Of a stretch of 16,178 bases of DNA, positions 1 to 7,438 are shown one piece after another; within the stretch, counting starts at the first letter, position 1; each line of letters opens with the position of its first letter. The translations under genes and the position numbers were made by a program. This DNA comes from Verrucomicrobiota bacterium (GTDB lineage: Bacteria; Verrucomicrobiota; Verrucomicrobiia; Chthoniobacterales; UBA10450), in assembly GCA_003221375.1 (NCBI GenBank), contig QHRI01000077.1, positions 1 to 16,178 on the forward strand, in the 5' to 3' direction. The notes beneath the pieces are model-generated. The model was not told where the DNA came from. It saw only the letters and a program-made list of their open reading frames with translations, and made no database searches.

Positions 1-1422
1 TTTGAGTTGCACGTGCGCGATACGCTCGAAGCGGGCGCCGGCCTGTGTGACGAGGCGGTCGTGCGCACGATCGTCACCGAAGGTCCGGAGCGGATTCGCG
101 AACTGGTAGAACTCGGTTTGCAGTTCGATGAACGTGAGGTTTCCGGACATCGCGAGCTTGACCTTGGCAAAGAGGGCGGTCATTCCAAGCGCCGGGTCTT
201 GCACGTACGAGACGTAACAGGGAAAGAGATCGAAAATACGCTTTTGTGCGAGCTGGGCCGACAATCACATGTCCAATTATTAGAAAATCATATAGCCGTG
301 GATTTAATCACTGCCGCCAAGCTCGGGTTCGCGACAGAAGACCGCTGTCTTGGTGTCTATGTTCTGGATGAAAAAACTGGCGAGGTTGAAACCATTCGAT
401 CGGATCGGATCGTGCTTGCGACCGGCGGTTGCGGGAAGGTTTATTTGTACACGACCAATCCGGATATTGCGACCGGAGACGGCGTGGCGATGGCGTGGCG
501 CGCAGGGGTTGAGATTGCCAACATGGAATTTATCCAGTTTCATCCCACCTGTCTTTTTCATCCGCAGGCGAAGTCATTTCTTATTTCGGAAGCGGTGCGC
601 GGCGAAGGAGGTATTCTTCGCAACAACCGCGGCGAAGATTTCATGAAGCGTTACGACGCGCGCGGTTCATTGGCGTCGCGCGATATCGTGGCACGTGCCA
701 TTGACGCCGAGATCAAGCGCTCGGGCGCCAAGTGTGTGTTTTTGGATATCACTCATCAACCGCTGGAATTCATTCAAGAGCGTTTCCCCCACATTTACCA
801 GACCTGTCTGCGATTCGGAATCGACATGTCGAAGCAGGGTATTCCCGTTGTGCCGGCTGCGCATTATCAGTGCGGTGGAATCAAAACGGATGTGAATGGC
901 GCGACGAGTTTGCGCGGACTTTATGCGATTGGGGAGGTCGCGTGCACTGGGTTACACGGGGCAAATCGGCTTGCCAGCAACTCGCTGTTGGAAGGTTTGG
1001 TGGTTGCGCATCGCGCGGCCACTGCGGTCGGTGGCACACGATCAACTTCGAAACGAGAAATCCCACTGCCGGAATGGAGATCGGGAAATGTGCAGAACGT
1101 CGATGAGCTGGTTGTAATCTATCACAACTGGGATGAGATCCGACGCTTGATGTGGGATTATGTAGGAATCGTGCGCACGGATAAGCGCCTGCAGCGCGCC
1201 AGCGCACGGCTGCGAAATCTTCAACGCGAGATCCGAGAGTTCTATTGGAATTTCAAGGTGTCCGCAGACCTATTGGAACTGCGTAATTTGGCGGCCGTCG
1301 CCGCGTTGATTGTCGATTCCGCACTGTGTCGCAAGGAAAGCCGCGGCCTCCACTACACGCTCGATTATCCCAAGGCGGACAATGCCCGATTCAAACGCGA
1401 CACCGTACTCAGCCGCAGCTAA
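1..1422 (+). CDS. nadB: L-aspartate oxidase, 5'-truncated by the window edge
   Basis: This flavoenzyme oxidises L-aspartate to iminoaspartate, the first step of de novo NAD synthesis, with quinolinate synthase (NadA) as the next enzyme. The frame is open from base 1, so the gene starts upstream; roughly the first 60-80 residues with the FAD dinucleotide-binding motif are missing. The visible part begins at the family's HVxDTLxAGAGLCD region. It continues with [21 protein letters not shown] (substrate-site His), [19 protein letters not shown] (Arg), [10 protein letters not shown] (His) and [18 protein letters not shown] (Arg), all typical of NadB rather than fumarate reductase or succinate dehydrogenase flavoproteins. 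The C-terminal helical domain is complete, with [16 protein letters not shown] and a GLHYTLDYP ending. No internal gap or frameshift is seen. The next gene is 147 bases downstream, so co-transcription is uncertain. Confidence 0.94.
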   Translation, partial: FELHVRDTLEAGAGLCDEAVVRTIVTEGPERIRELVELGLQFDEREVSGHRELDLGKEGGHSKRRVLHVRDVTGKEIENTLLCELGRQSHVQLLENHIAVDLITAAKLGFATEDRCLGVYVLDEKTGEVETIRSDRIVLATGGCGKVYLYTTNPDIATGDGVAMAWRAGVEIANMEFIQFHPTCLFHPQAKSFLISEAVRGEGGILRNNRGEDFMKRYDARGSLASRDIVARAIDAEIKRSGAKCVFLDITHQPLEFIQERFPHIYQTCLRFGIDMSKQGIPVVPAAHYQCGGIKTDVNGATSLRGLYAIGEVACTGLHGANRLASNSLLEGLVVAHRAATAVGGTRSTSKREIPLPEWRSGNVQNVDELVVIYHNWDEIRRLMWDYVGIVRTDKRLQRASARLRNLQREIREFYWNFKVSADLLELRNLAAVAALIVDSALCRKESRGLHYTLDYPKADNARFKRDTVLSRS

Positions 1423-1524
1423 TGCTGTAGCAGGTGGGGATGCTGCCGGTCCTTTTTAGAGTGCGAAAGGGTGCGCGCGGCATTATGCAATGATTTTCAT
1501 CGTATCCGATCCGGGAAATTCGGC

Positions 1525-1553
1525 TTGCTTAGGAGCGTGGGATCGGGTACAAG
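1525..1553 (+). promoter_or_regulatory. Candidate sigma70-type promoter of the secreted protein at 1570
   Basis: A -35 box TTGCTT (1525-1530) and a -10 box TACAAG (1548-1553) are separated by 17 bases. Transcription would begin near 1560, only about ten bases before the ATG at 1570. The AAGG just upstream of the start would then be part of the -10 box rather than a ribosome binding site. This is a pattern match by eye. Confidence 0.4.
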
Positions 1554-1569
1554 GTGACGGCGTTTGAGG

Positions 1570-2409
1570 ATGAGGAGACTTCTTGCGACTTGTCTGAGTC
1601 TGGGGATTGCTGCCGGCCCGAAAGCTTTCGGGGACGAGCAATCCACGTCCCCCTATGCAACGGCGGCCGACTTTGCCAAGTATGCCATGAAGCTTCGGGA
1701 GCAGGCTCTGCTCAAAGTCGAACCGCAGGTTTTTATCCCCACCAGCTCCCGTCCTGCGATGCAGCGTTACCCGTGGAAGACCAATATCGTCACCACTGTG
1801 TTTTGGATTGGAGAACAAGCAGGAGGTAACAATCCGGTTCCAAACTACAAAAGCGCCTGGGACTTTAACTGGACGTCAAATTATGGCGGATACGATAATC
1901 CCGACTCGAGCGCACGACGCAATTACATCCCGGTAGCATTTGTTCCGAAGTTGAATCCCTTCTACTGTGCGCTGCCATATAACGACGTGACGCACGGTCA
2001 GTTCAAGCCGGAAGCGGCACTGGTGATCCCTTGGTTCAAGCAATCCTACACCGGGCCGGGAGAATCAGTATGCCGGAACCGCTGGCTTGCGATTCGTAAA
2101 GGCAATCGCACCTGTTATGCGCAATGGGAGGATTGCGGTCCGTTTCGGACCGATCATTTTCAGTACGTCTTTGGCAACGAACGTCCCAAGCCGAATCTCA
2201 ACCACGGTGCGGGCTTAGATGTTTCTCCGGCCGTGCGTGACTACCTGCAACTGGCACCCACCGACGTGACCGATTGGCAATTCGTCGAAGTTCGCGATGT
2301 ACCCCCAGGTCCGTGGCGAAGCTACGGCGAAAATAATCATTGGGTCATCGCGCGCCGACAGAATGAGCAGCGGATGGCAGATCGCGGCCTTGGCGCCGCG
2401 AAGAAGTAG
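1570..2409 (+). CDS. Secreted protein with a double-psi-beta-barrel-like C-terminal region, function unknown
   Basis: About 279 residues. The N-terminus (MRRLLATCLSLGIAAG, then a small-residue stretch before GDEQ) reads as a signal peptide, so the product is probably periplasmic or outer. I do not recognise a named family for the whole protein. The C-terminal third has CYAQWEDCGPF at about 182-192 and GAGLDVSPAVRDYL at about 213-226, followed by DWQFVEVRDVPPGPW. A D-x-GPF motif followed by an LDVSP-A motif resembles the double-psi beta-barrel of RlpA- and expansin-like proteins, which bind or process cell wall glycans; here that is only an analogy. The middle is rich in Trp, Tyr and Asn. Several Cys residues in the exported part (about 133, 168, 182, 189) could form disulfides. 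ATG 1570 was chosen over TTG 1564 because the candidate promoter leaves a very short leader; no Shine-Dalgarno is evident. It converges on the deacetylase gene with an 18-base gap. Confidence 0.8.
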   Translation: MRRLLATCLSLGIAAGPKAFGDEQSTSPYATAADFAKYAMKLREQALLKVEPQVFIPTSSRPAMQRYPWKTNIVTTVFWIGEQAGGNNPVPNYKSAWDFNWTSNYGGYDNPDSSARRNYIPVAFVPKLNPFYCALPYNDVTHGQFKPEAALVIPWFKQSYTGPGESVCRNRWLAIRKGNRTCYAQWEDCGPFRTDHFQYVFGNERPKPNLNHGAGLDVSPAVRDYLQLAPTDVTDWQFVEVRDVPPGPWRSYGENNHWVIARRQNEQRMADRGLGAAKK

Positions 2410-2427
2410 CGAGCTAAGACGCCAGTT

Positions 2428-3258
2428 TTACCCTGCTGGAGAAGACGCTGGCGAGGGAGTTGGAGAAGGGGATCCATTAGTGCTAGGCGAAACGTTTCCG
2501 CCCGGTTGAGGACTCGGATGGGAGGGTCGAGGCGTCGCCATGCGAATCAATTCGGGTACGGTGACGAATTTGAAGCCTTTTGCCTCGAGCTCATCAAAAG
2601 TGGAAGGCATCGCCTCAATCGTTCCCGGGTGAATGTCGTGAGATAACACGATCGAGCCGGGCCGCGTCTCCTTAAGAATACGAGATCGAACCACAGCGGG
2701 ACCGGGCCGTTTCCAGTCATATGGATCCACGTCCCAAAGGATGATGTCGTAACCGAATTCATCATGAATCCAGCGCTTCTCTCGGGCCGTGATCGATCCA
2801 TAAGGCGGCCGCAGCAACCTGGGCCGCTTTCCTGTGGCGTTCTTGATTGCATCATCGGTTTGCTGGAGTTGGTGACGAACGCCTTCATCCGACATCTTGC
2901 CGAAATTGGGATGCGACCAACTATGGTTGGCAATTTCGTGGCCTTCTCGCGCGGCTCGAGCAACGATCTCAGGATGTTCCGCGACGTTTTCGCCGATTAC
3001 GAAGAAGGTCGCCTTGATGTGATGCGCAGCCAGCAAATCGAGTAATTTTGGAGTCAGCGTCGCGCTCGGTCCGTCGTCGAAGGTCATCGCGATGTACGGT
3101 CCATCGACATGAACCGAGTTAAATGTGATGCCCGGTTCTTCCGGTTCCGCTCGAGTTGCTCGCGCCGCAGTTCGCTTTGCTGGCGTGGACTCCGCTCCAA
3201 CCGCAAGGGCGAAGGTTAACCAGGCGAAACAAAACAACAGCAAACGGAAAGGGGACAT
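2428..3258 (-). CDS. Exported polysaccharide deacetylase (NodB/CE4 family)
   Basis: A metal-dependent deacetylase that removes acetyl groups from N-acetylglucosamine-type glycans such as peptidoglycan or chitin-like polymers. All five NodB motifs are present: TFDDGP (59-64, catalytic base and metal Asp), NHSWSHP (111-117, metal His pair), RPPYG (150-154), DVDPYDW (176-182) and IVLSHDIH (203-210, catalytic His). A hydrophobic N-terminus (MSPFRLLLFCFAWLTFALAVGA) is a signal peptide or anchor, so it acts outside the cytoplasm. After the domain ends at about residue 242 there is a low-complexity tail of about 34 residues rich in Pro, Ser, Gly and Thr, possibly a surface linker. At 276 residues it is full length for a single-domain CE4 enzyme. 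No Shine-Dalgarno precedes the ATG. The substrate cannot be told from sequence; peptidoglycan is the simplest guess. Confidence 0.92.
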   Translation of the reverse strand: MSPFRLLLFCFAWLTFALAVGAESTPAKRTAARATRAEPEEPGITFNSVHVDGPYIAMTFDDGPSATLTPKLLDLLAAHHIKATFFVIGENVAEHPEIVARAAREGHEIANHSWSHPNFGKMSDEGVRHQLQQTDDAIKNATGKRPRLLRPPYGSITAREKRWIHDEFGYDIILWDVDPYDWKRPGPAVVRSRILKETRPGSIVLSHDIHPGTIEAMPSTFDELEAKGFKFVTVPELIRMATPRPSHPSPQPGGNVSPSTNGSPSPTPSPASSPAG

Positions 3259-3286
3259 AGGTGGCAGCGTGGGGAAAATGAATGCG

Positions 3287-3314
3287 TATCTAGCAGAGGC
3301 TGCCAGTTACGCAA
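3287..3314 (-). promoter_or_regulatory. Possible promoter of the polysaccharide deacetylase
   Basis: On the minus strand TTGCGT (3314-3309) and TAGATA (3292-3287) are 16 bases apart, about 28 bases upstream of the deacetylase ATG. The -10 match is only partial, so this is a weak call. Confidence 0.28.
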
Positions 3315-3388
3315 GACGCGGCTGCCTCCCTTGCACGAGAGCGACAAATCCGCAGCGGATTTTATTCGCGCCAGAAAGCAAGGCGCAT

Positions 3389-3766
3389 TCAACCTTTCCG
3401 CAATTTCTGGAGTTCCGCGATGAACGCGGCGGGACCGTCGGGAAAGTACCCGGGATACCGATTCTGCTTTCTTAGCTCGGCGGTCTGCGGTTTACCGCGT
3501 GGAAAATCGAGTTCTACGACGACCAGATTGTCCCGTGCGAAGTCCTTAAACTCCGGCTTCAATAGAACCTCCCTGTCAAACTTTTTACACCACCCGCACC
3601 AATCTGAGCCGGTAAAATCGAGCAGCAGAATTTTGTTATTAGCCTTGGCCTGTTGCTGCGCTTGCTTGTAATCGGTGAGCCAGCCAGACTCCTCCGCGCT
3701 AGCGAGCGGCCCGGAGATTAGAGCGACGGCCGCGACCGCGAAAAGAAAAAAACGGTAGGTTTTCAC
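3389..3766 (-). CDS. Exported thioredoxin-like protein with an internal deletion
   Basis: A 125-residue thioredoxin-fold protein (Thioredoxin_7-like). A signal peptide (about 1-24, ending ASAEES) indicates the periplasm. The core opens with KILLLDFTGSDWCGWCKKFD, so the redox pair is C57-G-W-C60. After ELRKQN (97-102) the sequence jumps straight to RYPGYFPDGPAAFIAELQK, which is the C-terminal helix region. Family members have about 25 more residues here, carrying the strand and the cis-proline loop (typically a GxPT motif) that faces the CxxC site. The frame is kept across the gap, near 3455-3463. Without this segment a normal thioredoxin fold is unlikely, so the product may be non-functional or the sequence misassembled. 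The start is GTG at 3766, chosen because the signal peptide begins there; the nearby ATG at 3772-3774 is out of frame. The gene stands alone between the deacetylase and the SWIB gene. Confidence 0.8.
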   Translation of the reverse strand: MKTYRFFLFAVAAVALISGPLASAEESGWLTDYKQAQQQAKANNKILLLDFTGSDWCGWCKKFDREVLLKPEFKDFARDNLVVVELDFPRGKPQTAELRKQNRYPGYFPDGPAAFIAELQKLRKG

Positions 3767-3849
3767 GTCACCATCTTCGATGGAAATACTGGCTAGCGCA
3801 AGGGCCCCGAAATTTTCGGAACCAGCGCAGCAATTATTTCATTCCGCGA

Positions 3850-3877
3850 ATAGCCCGGCGAACCAACGCCGGGCTAT
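3850..3877 (-). terminator. Strong hairpin downstream of the SWIB-domain gene
   Basis: ATAGCCCGGCG (3850-3860) and CGCCGGGCTAT (3867-3877) form a perfect 11-base-pair GC-rich stem with a six-base AACCAA loop. It begins 15 bases after the stop of the minus-strand SWIB gene and lies before the thioredoxin gene. There is no clear T-run on either side, so it may be a U-tract-less terminator or a transcript-end stabiliser. Confidence 0.6.
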
Positions 3878-3892
3878 CGACGGGTTTGGGAT

Positions 3893-4174
3893 CTAGCGCA
3901 GATGCTTCGAGACGAGCTTGGTCATCTCGAACATACTCACCTGGCTCTTGCCATTGAATACCGGCCTGAGTGAGTCGTCGGCGTTGATCATGGTTCGTTT
4001 CTTTTTATCCTGGCAACCGTGCTTCTTGATATAGTTCCAGAGCTTTTTGGTGAGCTCCGAGCGTGGTAGCGGCTGTGACCCGACAATGGCAGCAAGCTTA
4101 TCGTCAGGCTGAACCGGTCTCATGAAGGCGGGATTCGGTTTGCGCTTGGAAGTTTTCTTTTTGGTTTTCGGCAT
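3893..4174 (-). CDS. SWIB/MDM2-domain protein, small and basic
   Basis: A 93-residue protein that is almost entirely one SWIB (SWI complex BAF60b/MDM2) domain. The visible landmarks are FMRPVQPDDKLAAIVG (17-32), PLPRSELTKKLWNYIKKHG (35-53), MINADDSLRPVFN (62-74) and VSMFEMTKLVSKHL (79-92). The first 13 residues are mostly Lys, Arg and Thr, resembling a nucleic-acid-binding tail. In eukaryotes the domain belongs to chromatin remodellers; in bacteria it is known from Chlamydiae, where it is found fused to topoisomerase I or alone, and from relatives in the PVC group. A DNA-associated or nucleoid role is plausible but not shown here. A perfect hairpin follows the gene. CCTCC lies directly before the ATG, so there is no Shine-Dalgarno. 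Confidence 0.93.
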   Translation of the reverse strand: MPKTKKKTSKRKPNPAFMRPVQPDDKLAAIVGSQPLPRSELTKKLWNYIKKHGCQDKKKRTMINADDSLRPVFNGKSQVSMFEMTKLVSKHLR

Positions 4175-4235
4175 GGAGGCTGATTAACGTTTCGCTTGCG
4201 AGAGAGCAACACTAATTTTAAGCAAACGGAAAAAT

Positions 4236-5347
4236 TTATTGATGGGCCATCCGGCGCACCGCCATAGCTGTGATATCATCCGACAAAGAGTCCTTGGCAT
4301 TATTGGGCATTGCTCGGTCCAAAATTCGCTTGAGCAATAGTTCTGCAGTCGGTGCGGAATGGTCCAGCATGTTCTGCAGTTGCTGCGGCGTCAATCGGCG
4401 CGGTTGGTGTTTCGACGAGCCAAACAACCCATCAGTGTAAAGAAGGAAGGCGTCCCCTGGTTCAAAGTCGAGCGCGGTTTCCGCAAATTCGGACCGCTCG
4501 ACCAAGCCCAACGGAGGTGCGACCGATGGAATCGATTCTGTCGAGCCGTTACGGCGGAGGATGAGAAGAGGCGGATGACCCGCTCCTACGACGTGCGCGC
4601 TCCCGGTTGCGTGATTAAGCGCCACACACATCGCAGTCATGAAAGAGCGTCCGCCAAAAATGCTGCGAAAGTCATCGTTCACTGCTTTTAACACGCGAGA
4701 TGGCCCGTCGTGTTCCACGCTGCCATGGTGAAAGAGAAGCTTTGCCAGTGTTGTAAGCAGCGCAGCGGCAGCTCATCGCCGCCCACTTGAATCACCGGGC
4801 GATAACAGGCTGCAACCTCCCATCCAGGCAGTACCAGAGGCTTTTGGGGAATTAACGATTGCTGCGTCAAACGCGCTGCGGCCAGATCGCGTTCAAGATC
4901 GCGGCGCCATTGTTCGAGTTCGTCATTCTGCCTCTCTAACTGCCGCCTCATGGAGCGAAGACGAAGCTGAGTCTCGATTCGCGCACGCAATACCGCAGCA
5001 TTGACTGGTTTTGTCACAAAATCATCTGCGCCAGCTTGTAAAAAAGAGACCTCGCTGTCCTCGCTTCCATGCGCAGTCAGCATAATTGTCGGCACCTGCG
5101 CGATTGACTGATGTTCATCGGAGCGGAGCTGTTTTAGCACCTCGGCGCCATTGGCCCCTGGCATATCGAAGTCGAGCAACAGAAGCGAGGGCGGCTTGGC
5201 ACGAATTATCTCCAGCGCTTCAGAGCCGTTCCCGCAGACTTGGCAATTGTAGCCGGTTGACGTCAGTACTTGCGCCAGGATTTTGCGGCTCAAAGCATCG
5301 TCATCCACTATCAAAATTTCCGCATGGGAGTTATTGGCCGTAGACAT
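4236..5347 (-). pseudogene. Response regulator with C-terminal PP2C (SpoIIE/RsbU-type) phosphatase, broken by an internal deletion and frame change
   Basis: The first part (5347 to about 4771) encodes a receiver domain with acidic pocket VDDD (14-17), phospho-acceptor D59 in LLLLDFDMPG, T91 and K113 in VTKP. A coiled-coil linker (about 120-160) and the start of a PP2C-type domain follow (LTQQSLIPQKPLVLPGWEV, then PVIQVGGD). Near 4770-4775 the frame changes: the original frame reads nonsense to a stop at 4688, while another frame resumes as AAAALLTTLAKLLFHHGS. That frame continues through FMTAMCVALNHATGS, GAGHPPLL, LYTDGLFG and LSDDITAMAV to the stop at 4236. Compared with RsbU-type domains, about 22 residues between GGD and AAAALL are missing, including the metal-binding D-A-T-G-H-G-type motif. 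The frames imply 3n+1 lost bases. In sensing terms it would be a phosphorylation-controlled Ser/Thr phosphatase; as it stands only the receiver part could be made intact. Confidence 0.85.
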
Positions 5348-5443
5348 TTCTATCTAGGATTCGGATGCAAGGCCAACCGTCATTGTATCCACAGCAGTTT
5401 TTGCGAACGCGTGGCTGAGCGTGAACAAAAAGCGATTTAGTGA

Positions 5444-5472
5444 TTGGCAACGACTCAGACTGCAGATACGCT
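5444..5472 (+). promoter_or_regulatory. Possible promoter of the proline-rich lipoprotein
   Basis: TTGGCA (5444-5449) and TACGCT (5467-5472) are 17 bases apart, which puts a start near 5479, about 14 bases before the ATG at 5493. The -35 match is good and the -10 weak. It lies in the divergent gap between the response-regulator gene and the lipoprotein. Confidence 0.3.
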
Positions 5473-5492
5473 TGTTGCAGTATTTTGCATTT

Positions 5493-5885
5493 ATGAAATT
5501 CTCATTGTCGCTTGCTCTGTTCACGGCCTTCCTCGTCGCCTCGTGCAGTGAAGAGCCGCAGCCGCCGCCCTCTCGACATCGGGTCGCAAATTATCCACCC
5601 ACTCAGCCCGAACAGTACCCGCCACCGCAACAACCATTCAATCCGAACGGCCCTGTTCAGCCTACAGGGACACCGCCCGTGGAGACCGCACCAGCTCCAC
5701 CTCCACCGGCAGCCGCACCGACGAAGGTTGCAAAAGGCGATTATCCCTATGGAATTCCTGTTCCTGGCAAGCCTCACCTTGTGGAGAGTCCTTACTCACC
5801 TGGCAAGTATATCGATGTCGAAGGATTCCCGCCGGGAACCGAAGTAAAGGATCCGTACACGGATAAAATTTTTCTTGTTCCGTAA
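5493..5885 (+). CDS. Proline-rich lipoprotein, function unknown
   Basis: About 130 residues. MKFSLSLALFTAFLVASC is a lipoprotein signal with lipobox VASC, so Cys18 would be lipid-modified and the protein anchored to a membrane. Residues about 20-85 are a low-complexity linker dominated by Pro, Gln and Ala. The last 45 residues are structured: YPYGIPVPGKPHLVESPY, then SPGKYIDVEGFPPGTEVKDP and a KIFLVP end. I have the impression that similar short lipoprotein tails occur in Verrucomicrobia, but I cannot name a family or function. ATG 5493 is preferred over the in-frame GTG at 5421 because it puts the signal sequence at the N-terminus. No Shine-Dalgarno is visible. Confidence 0.78.
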   Translation: MKFSLSLALFTAFLVASCSEEPQPPPSRHRVANYPPTQPEQYPPPQQPFNPNGPVQPTGTPPVETAPAPPPPAAAPTKVAKGDYPYGIPVPGKPHLVESPYSPGKYIDVEGFPPGTEVKDPYTDKIFLVP

Positions 5886-5933
5886 CGGGTTGCCTTGAGG
5901 GTGTTTGAGGCTGATGCTGGATGGTCGTATTAG

Positions 5934-5961
5934 GTGCTGAGTTAGCACAGCGTCCGTTTTT
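5934..5961 (+). terminator. Weak hairpin with downstream T-run after the lipoprotein gene
   Basis: GTGCT (5934-5938) and AGCAC (5944-5948) form a 5-bp stem with a five-base loop, followed after eight bases by five T residues (5957-5961). The short stem makes this a marginal terminator in the 120-base gap before aroA. Confidence 0.22.
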
Positions 5962-6005
5962 ACAGAGCATCCGGCTAAGTATTCACTATTGGTTTCTTCT
6001 TATCT

Positions 6006-7361
6006 ATGGAGTTGCGGGTAAAACGGGCACCTCGAATTGACATCGAGATCACTGTCCCCGGAGATAAAAGCATTTCGCATCGCGCTGTAATCATCGCTGC
6101 TTTGTCGAATGGAGTGTGCGCTCTGGAGGGATTTCTTCCCAGCGAAGATTGTATGCACACAGTGAACGCACTGCGCGCACTCGGGATTAAGATTGAACAG
6201 CCCGAGCCGGCGACGTTGATCGTTTATGGGAAAAAGCGAGTCCTTACACCGCCCAAGGGCGAAATCAATTGCGGCAATTCCGGCACCACCATGCGTCTGC
6301 TCTCAGGGCTGCTGGCCGGGCAGACATTCGAAAGTCGCCTTGTCGCGGATGCCGGGCTGTCAAAACGTCCGATGGAGCGCGTCATTACGCCGCTTCGCCA
6401 GATGGGTGCAGACATTGTCGCGGAAGGTCCGGAAGAGACGCCGCCGCTGCGCATTCAGGGCGGTTCGTTACGTGGTATTCGTTATCGGCCGCCTGTTGCA
6501 AGCGCGCAGGTGAAAGGCGCATTGCTACTGGCCGGACTCTTTGCCAAGGGCAAGACCACGGTGATCGAACCGGCACCAACGCGGAATCATTTGGAAATGA
6601 TGTTTGACTATTTCCTGGTCCGAACAGCAATGGACGAGAATGGCAGTGTGAACGTATTCGGTGACCAAGTCCCGGAGTCGCGCGACTTTGCCATTCCAGG
6701 CGACATCTCTTCCGCGGCATTTTGGCTCGTTGCGGCTGCGGCCAAACGGCGAGGTCATTTGCTCATTCGAGGTGTGGGTTTAAACCACACACGAACCGCG
6801 CTGCTCGGTGTTCTACTTCGGATGGGTGCGCAAGTGCGCGAGGCGATTGAGGACATCGATCAAGTCGAGCCGTTCGGAATTGTTGAAGTTACTGGTTTCC
6901 CCCTAAAAGGTACTGTCATTCAGGGTAAGGAAGTACCGCAACTTATTGATGAACTGCCGATACTTGCAGTCGCCGGCGCTCTTGCAGACGGCAAGACGAT
7001 TATTCGCCACGCGGAAGAATTGCGCGTCAAGGAAAGCGATCGTATCGCCGCAATCGCGCACAATCTGCGTGCCATGGGTGCGAAAGTATCTGAACTGAGT
7101 GATGGCCTCGAGATTCTTGGACCAGCTCCCTTGCACGGGACACGCCTGCCGAGTTTTGGCGATCATCGTATCGCGATGGCGTTTGCCATAGCGGGACTGT
7201 TCGCTGATGGCGAGACTATTATTCAGGACGCCGAATGTATTCGTGAATCCTATCCTGGGTTCGAAACTGTCCTCGAAGAATTCACAAATCCGAAACGGAT
7301 GCAGATCAGTACGCCTGTGATCGGTTCACTTACTCCCGGACCAGTCGAGGAAGAAGCATGA
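6006..7361 (+). CDS. aroA: 3-phosphoshikimate 1-carboxyvinyltransferase (EPSP synthase)
   Basis: It joins shikimate-3-phosphate and phosphoenolpyruvate to give EPSP, the sixth step of the shikimate pathway to chorismate, in the cytoplasm. The 451-residue product is full length. Landmarks are VPGDKSISHRAV (18-29, with K21, S22 and R26 for substrate binding), NCGNSGTTMRLLSG (88-101), LSKRPMERVI, ASAQVKGALLLAGL, the PGDISSAAFWLVAA segment, IDELPILAVAGA with the catalytic Asp, EELRVKESDRIAAIAHNL with the PEP-binding Lys and Arg, and FGDHRIAMAFAIAGL. No gap is seen when read against the family, unlike cmk just downstream. The C-terminus carries an extra Pro/Glu-rich tail after TPVIGSLTPG. ATG 6006 fits the usual distance to the GDKS motif, with no Shine-Dalgarno. 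The aroA-cmk-plsC order suggests an operon, with 77 bases between aroA and cmk. Confidence 0.96.
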   Translation: MELRVKRAPRIDIEITVPGDKSISHRAVIIAALSNGVCALEGFLPSEDCMHTVNALRALGIKIEQPEPATLIVYGKKRVLTPPKGEINCGNSGTTMRLLSGLLAGQTFESRLVADAGLSKRPMERVITPLRQMGADIVAEGPEETPPLRIQGGSLRGIRYRPPVASAQVKGALLLAGLFAKGKTTVIEPAPTRNHLEMMFDYFLVRTAMDENGSVNVFGDQVPESRDFAIPGDISSAAFWLVAAAAKRRGHLLIRGVGLNHTRTALLGVLLRMGAQVREAIEDIDQVEPFGIVEVTGFPLKGTVIQGKEVPQLIDELPILAVAGALADGKTIIRHAEELRVKESDRIAAIAHNLRAMGAKVSELSDGLEILGPAPLHGTRLPSFGDHRIAMAFAIAGLFADGETIIQDAECIRESYPGFETVLEEFTNPKRMQISTPVIGSLTPGPVEEEA

Positions 7362-7438
7362 TTCCTGAAACGTTCGGAGTTTGGATGTAAATGACTGGTG
7401 GCTTGCCCGGCAGCTTGTCGGCGCGCTAATTTCCCAGG

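Noticed and set aside
3807..3819. Short palindrome CCGAAA-T-TTTCGG upstream of the thioredoxin-like gene
   Set aside because: Only six base pairs, no second copy seen in the window and no regulator nearby to make it an operator.
6268..6305. Possible glyphosate-tolerant EPSP synthase
   Set aside because: The GNSGTTMRLL loop keeps the glycine at the usual sensitive position; the Leu at the E. coli Pro101 position is common in natural enzymes, so no tolerance can be claimed.
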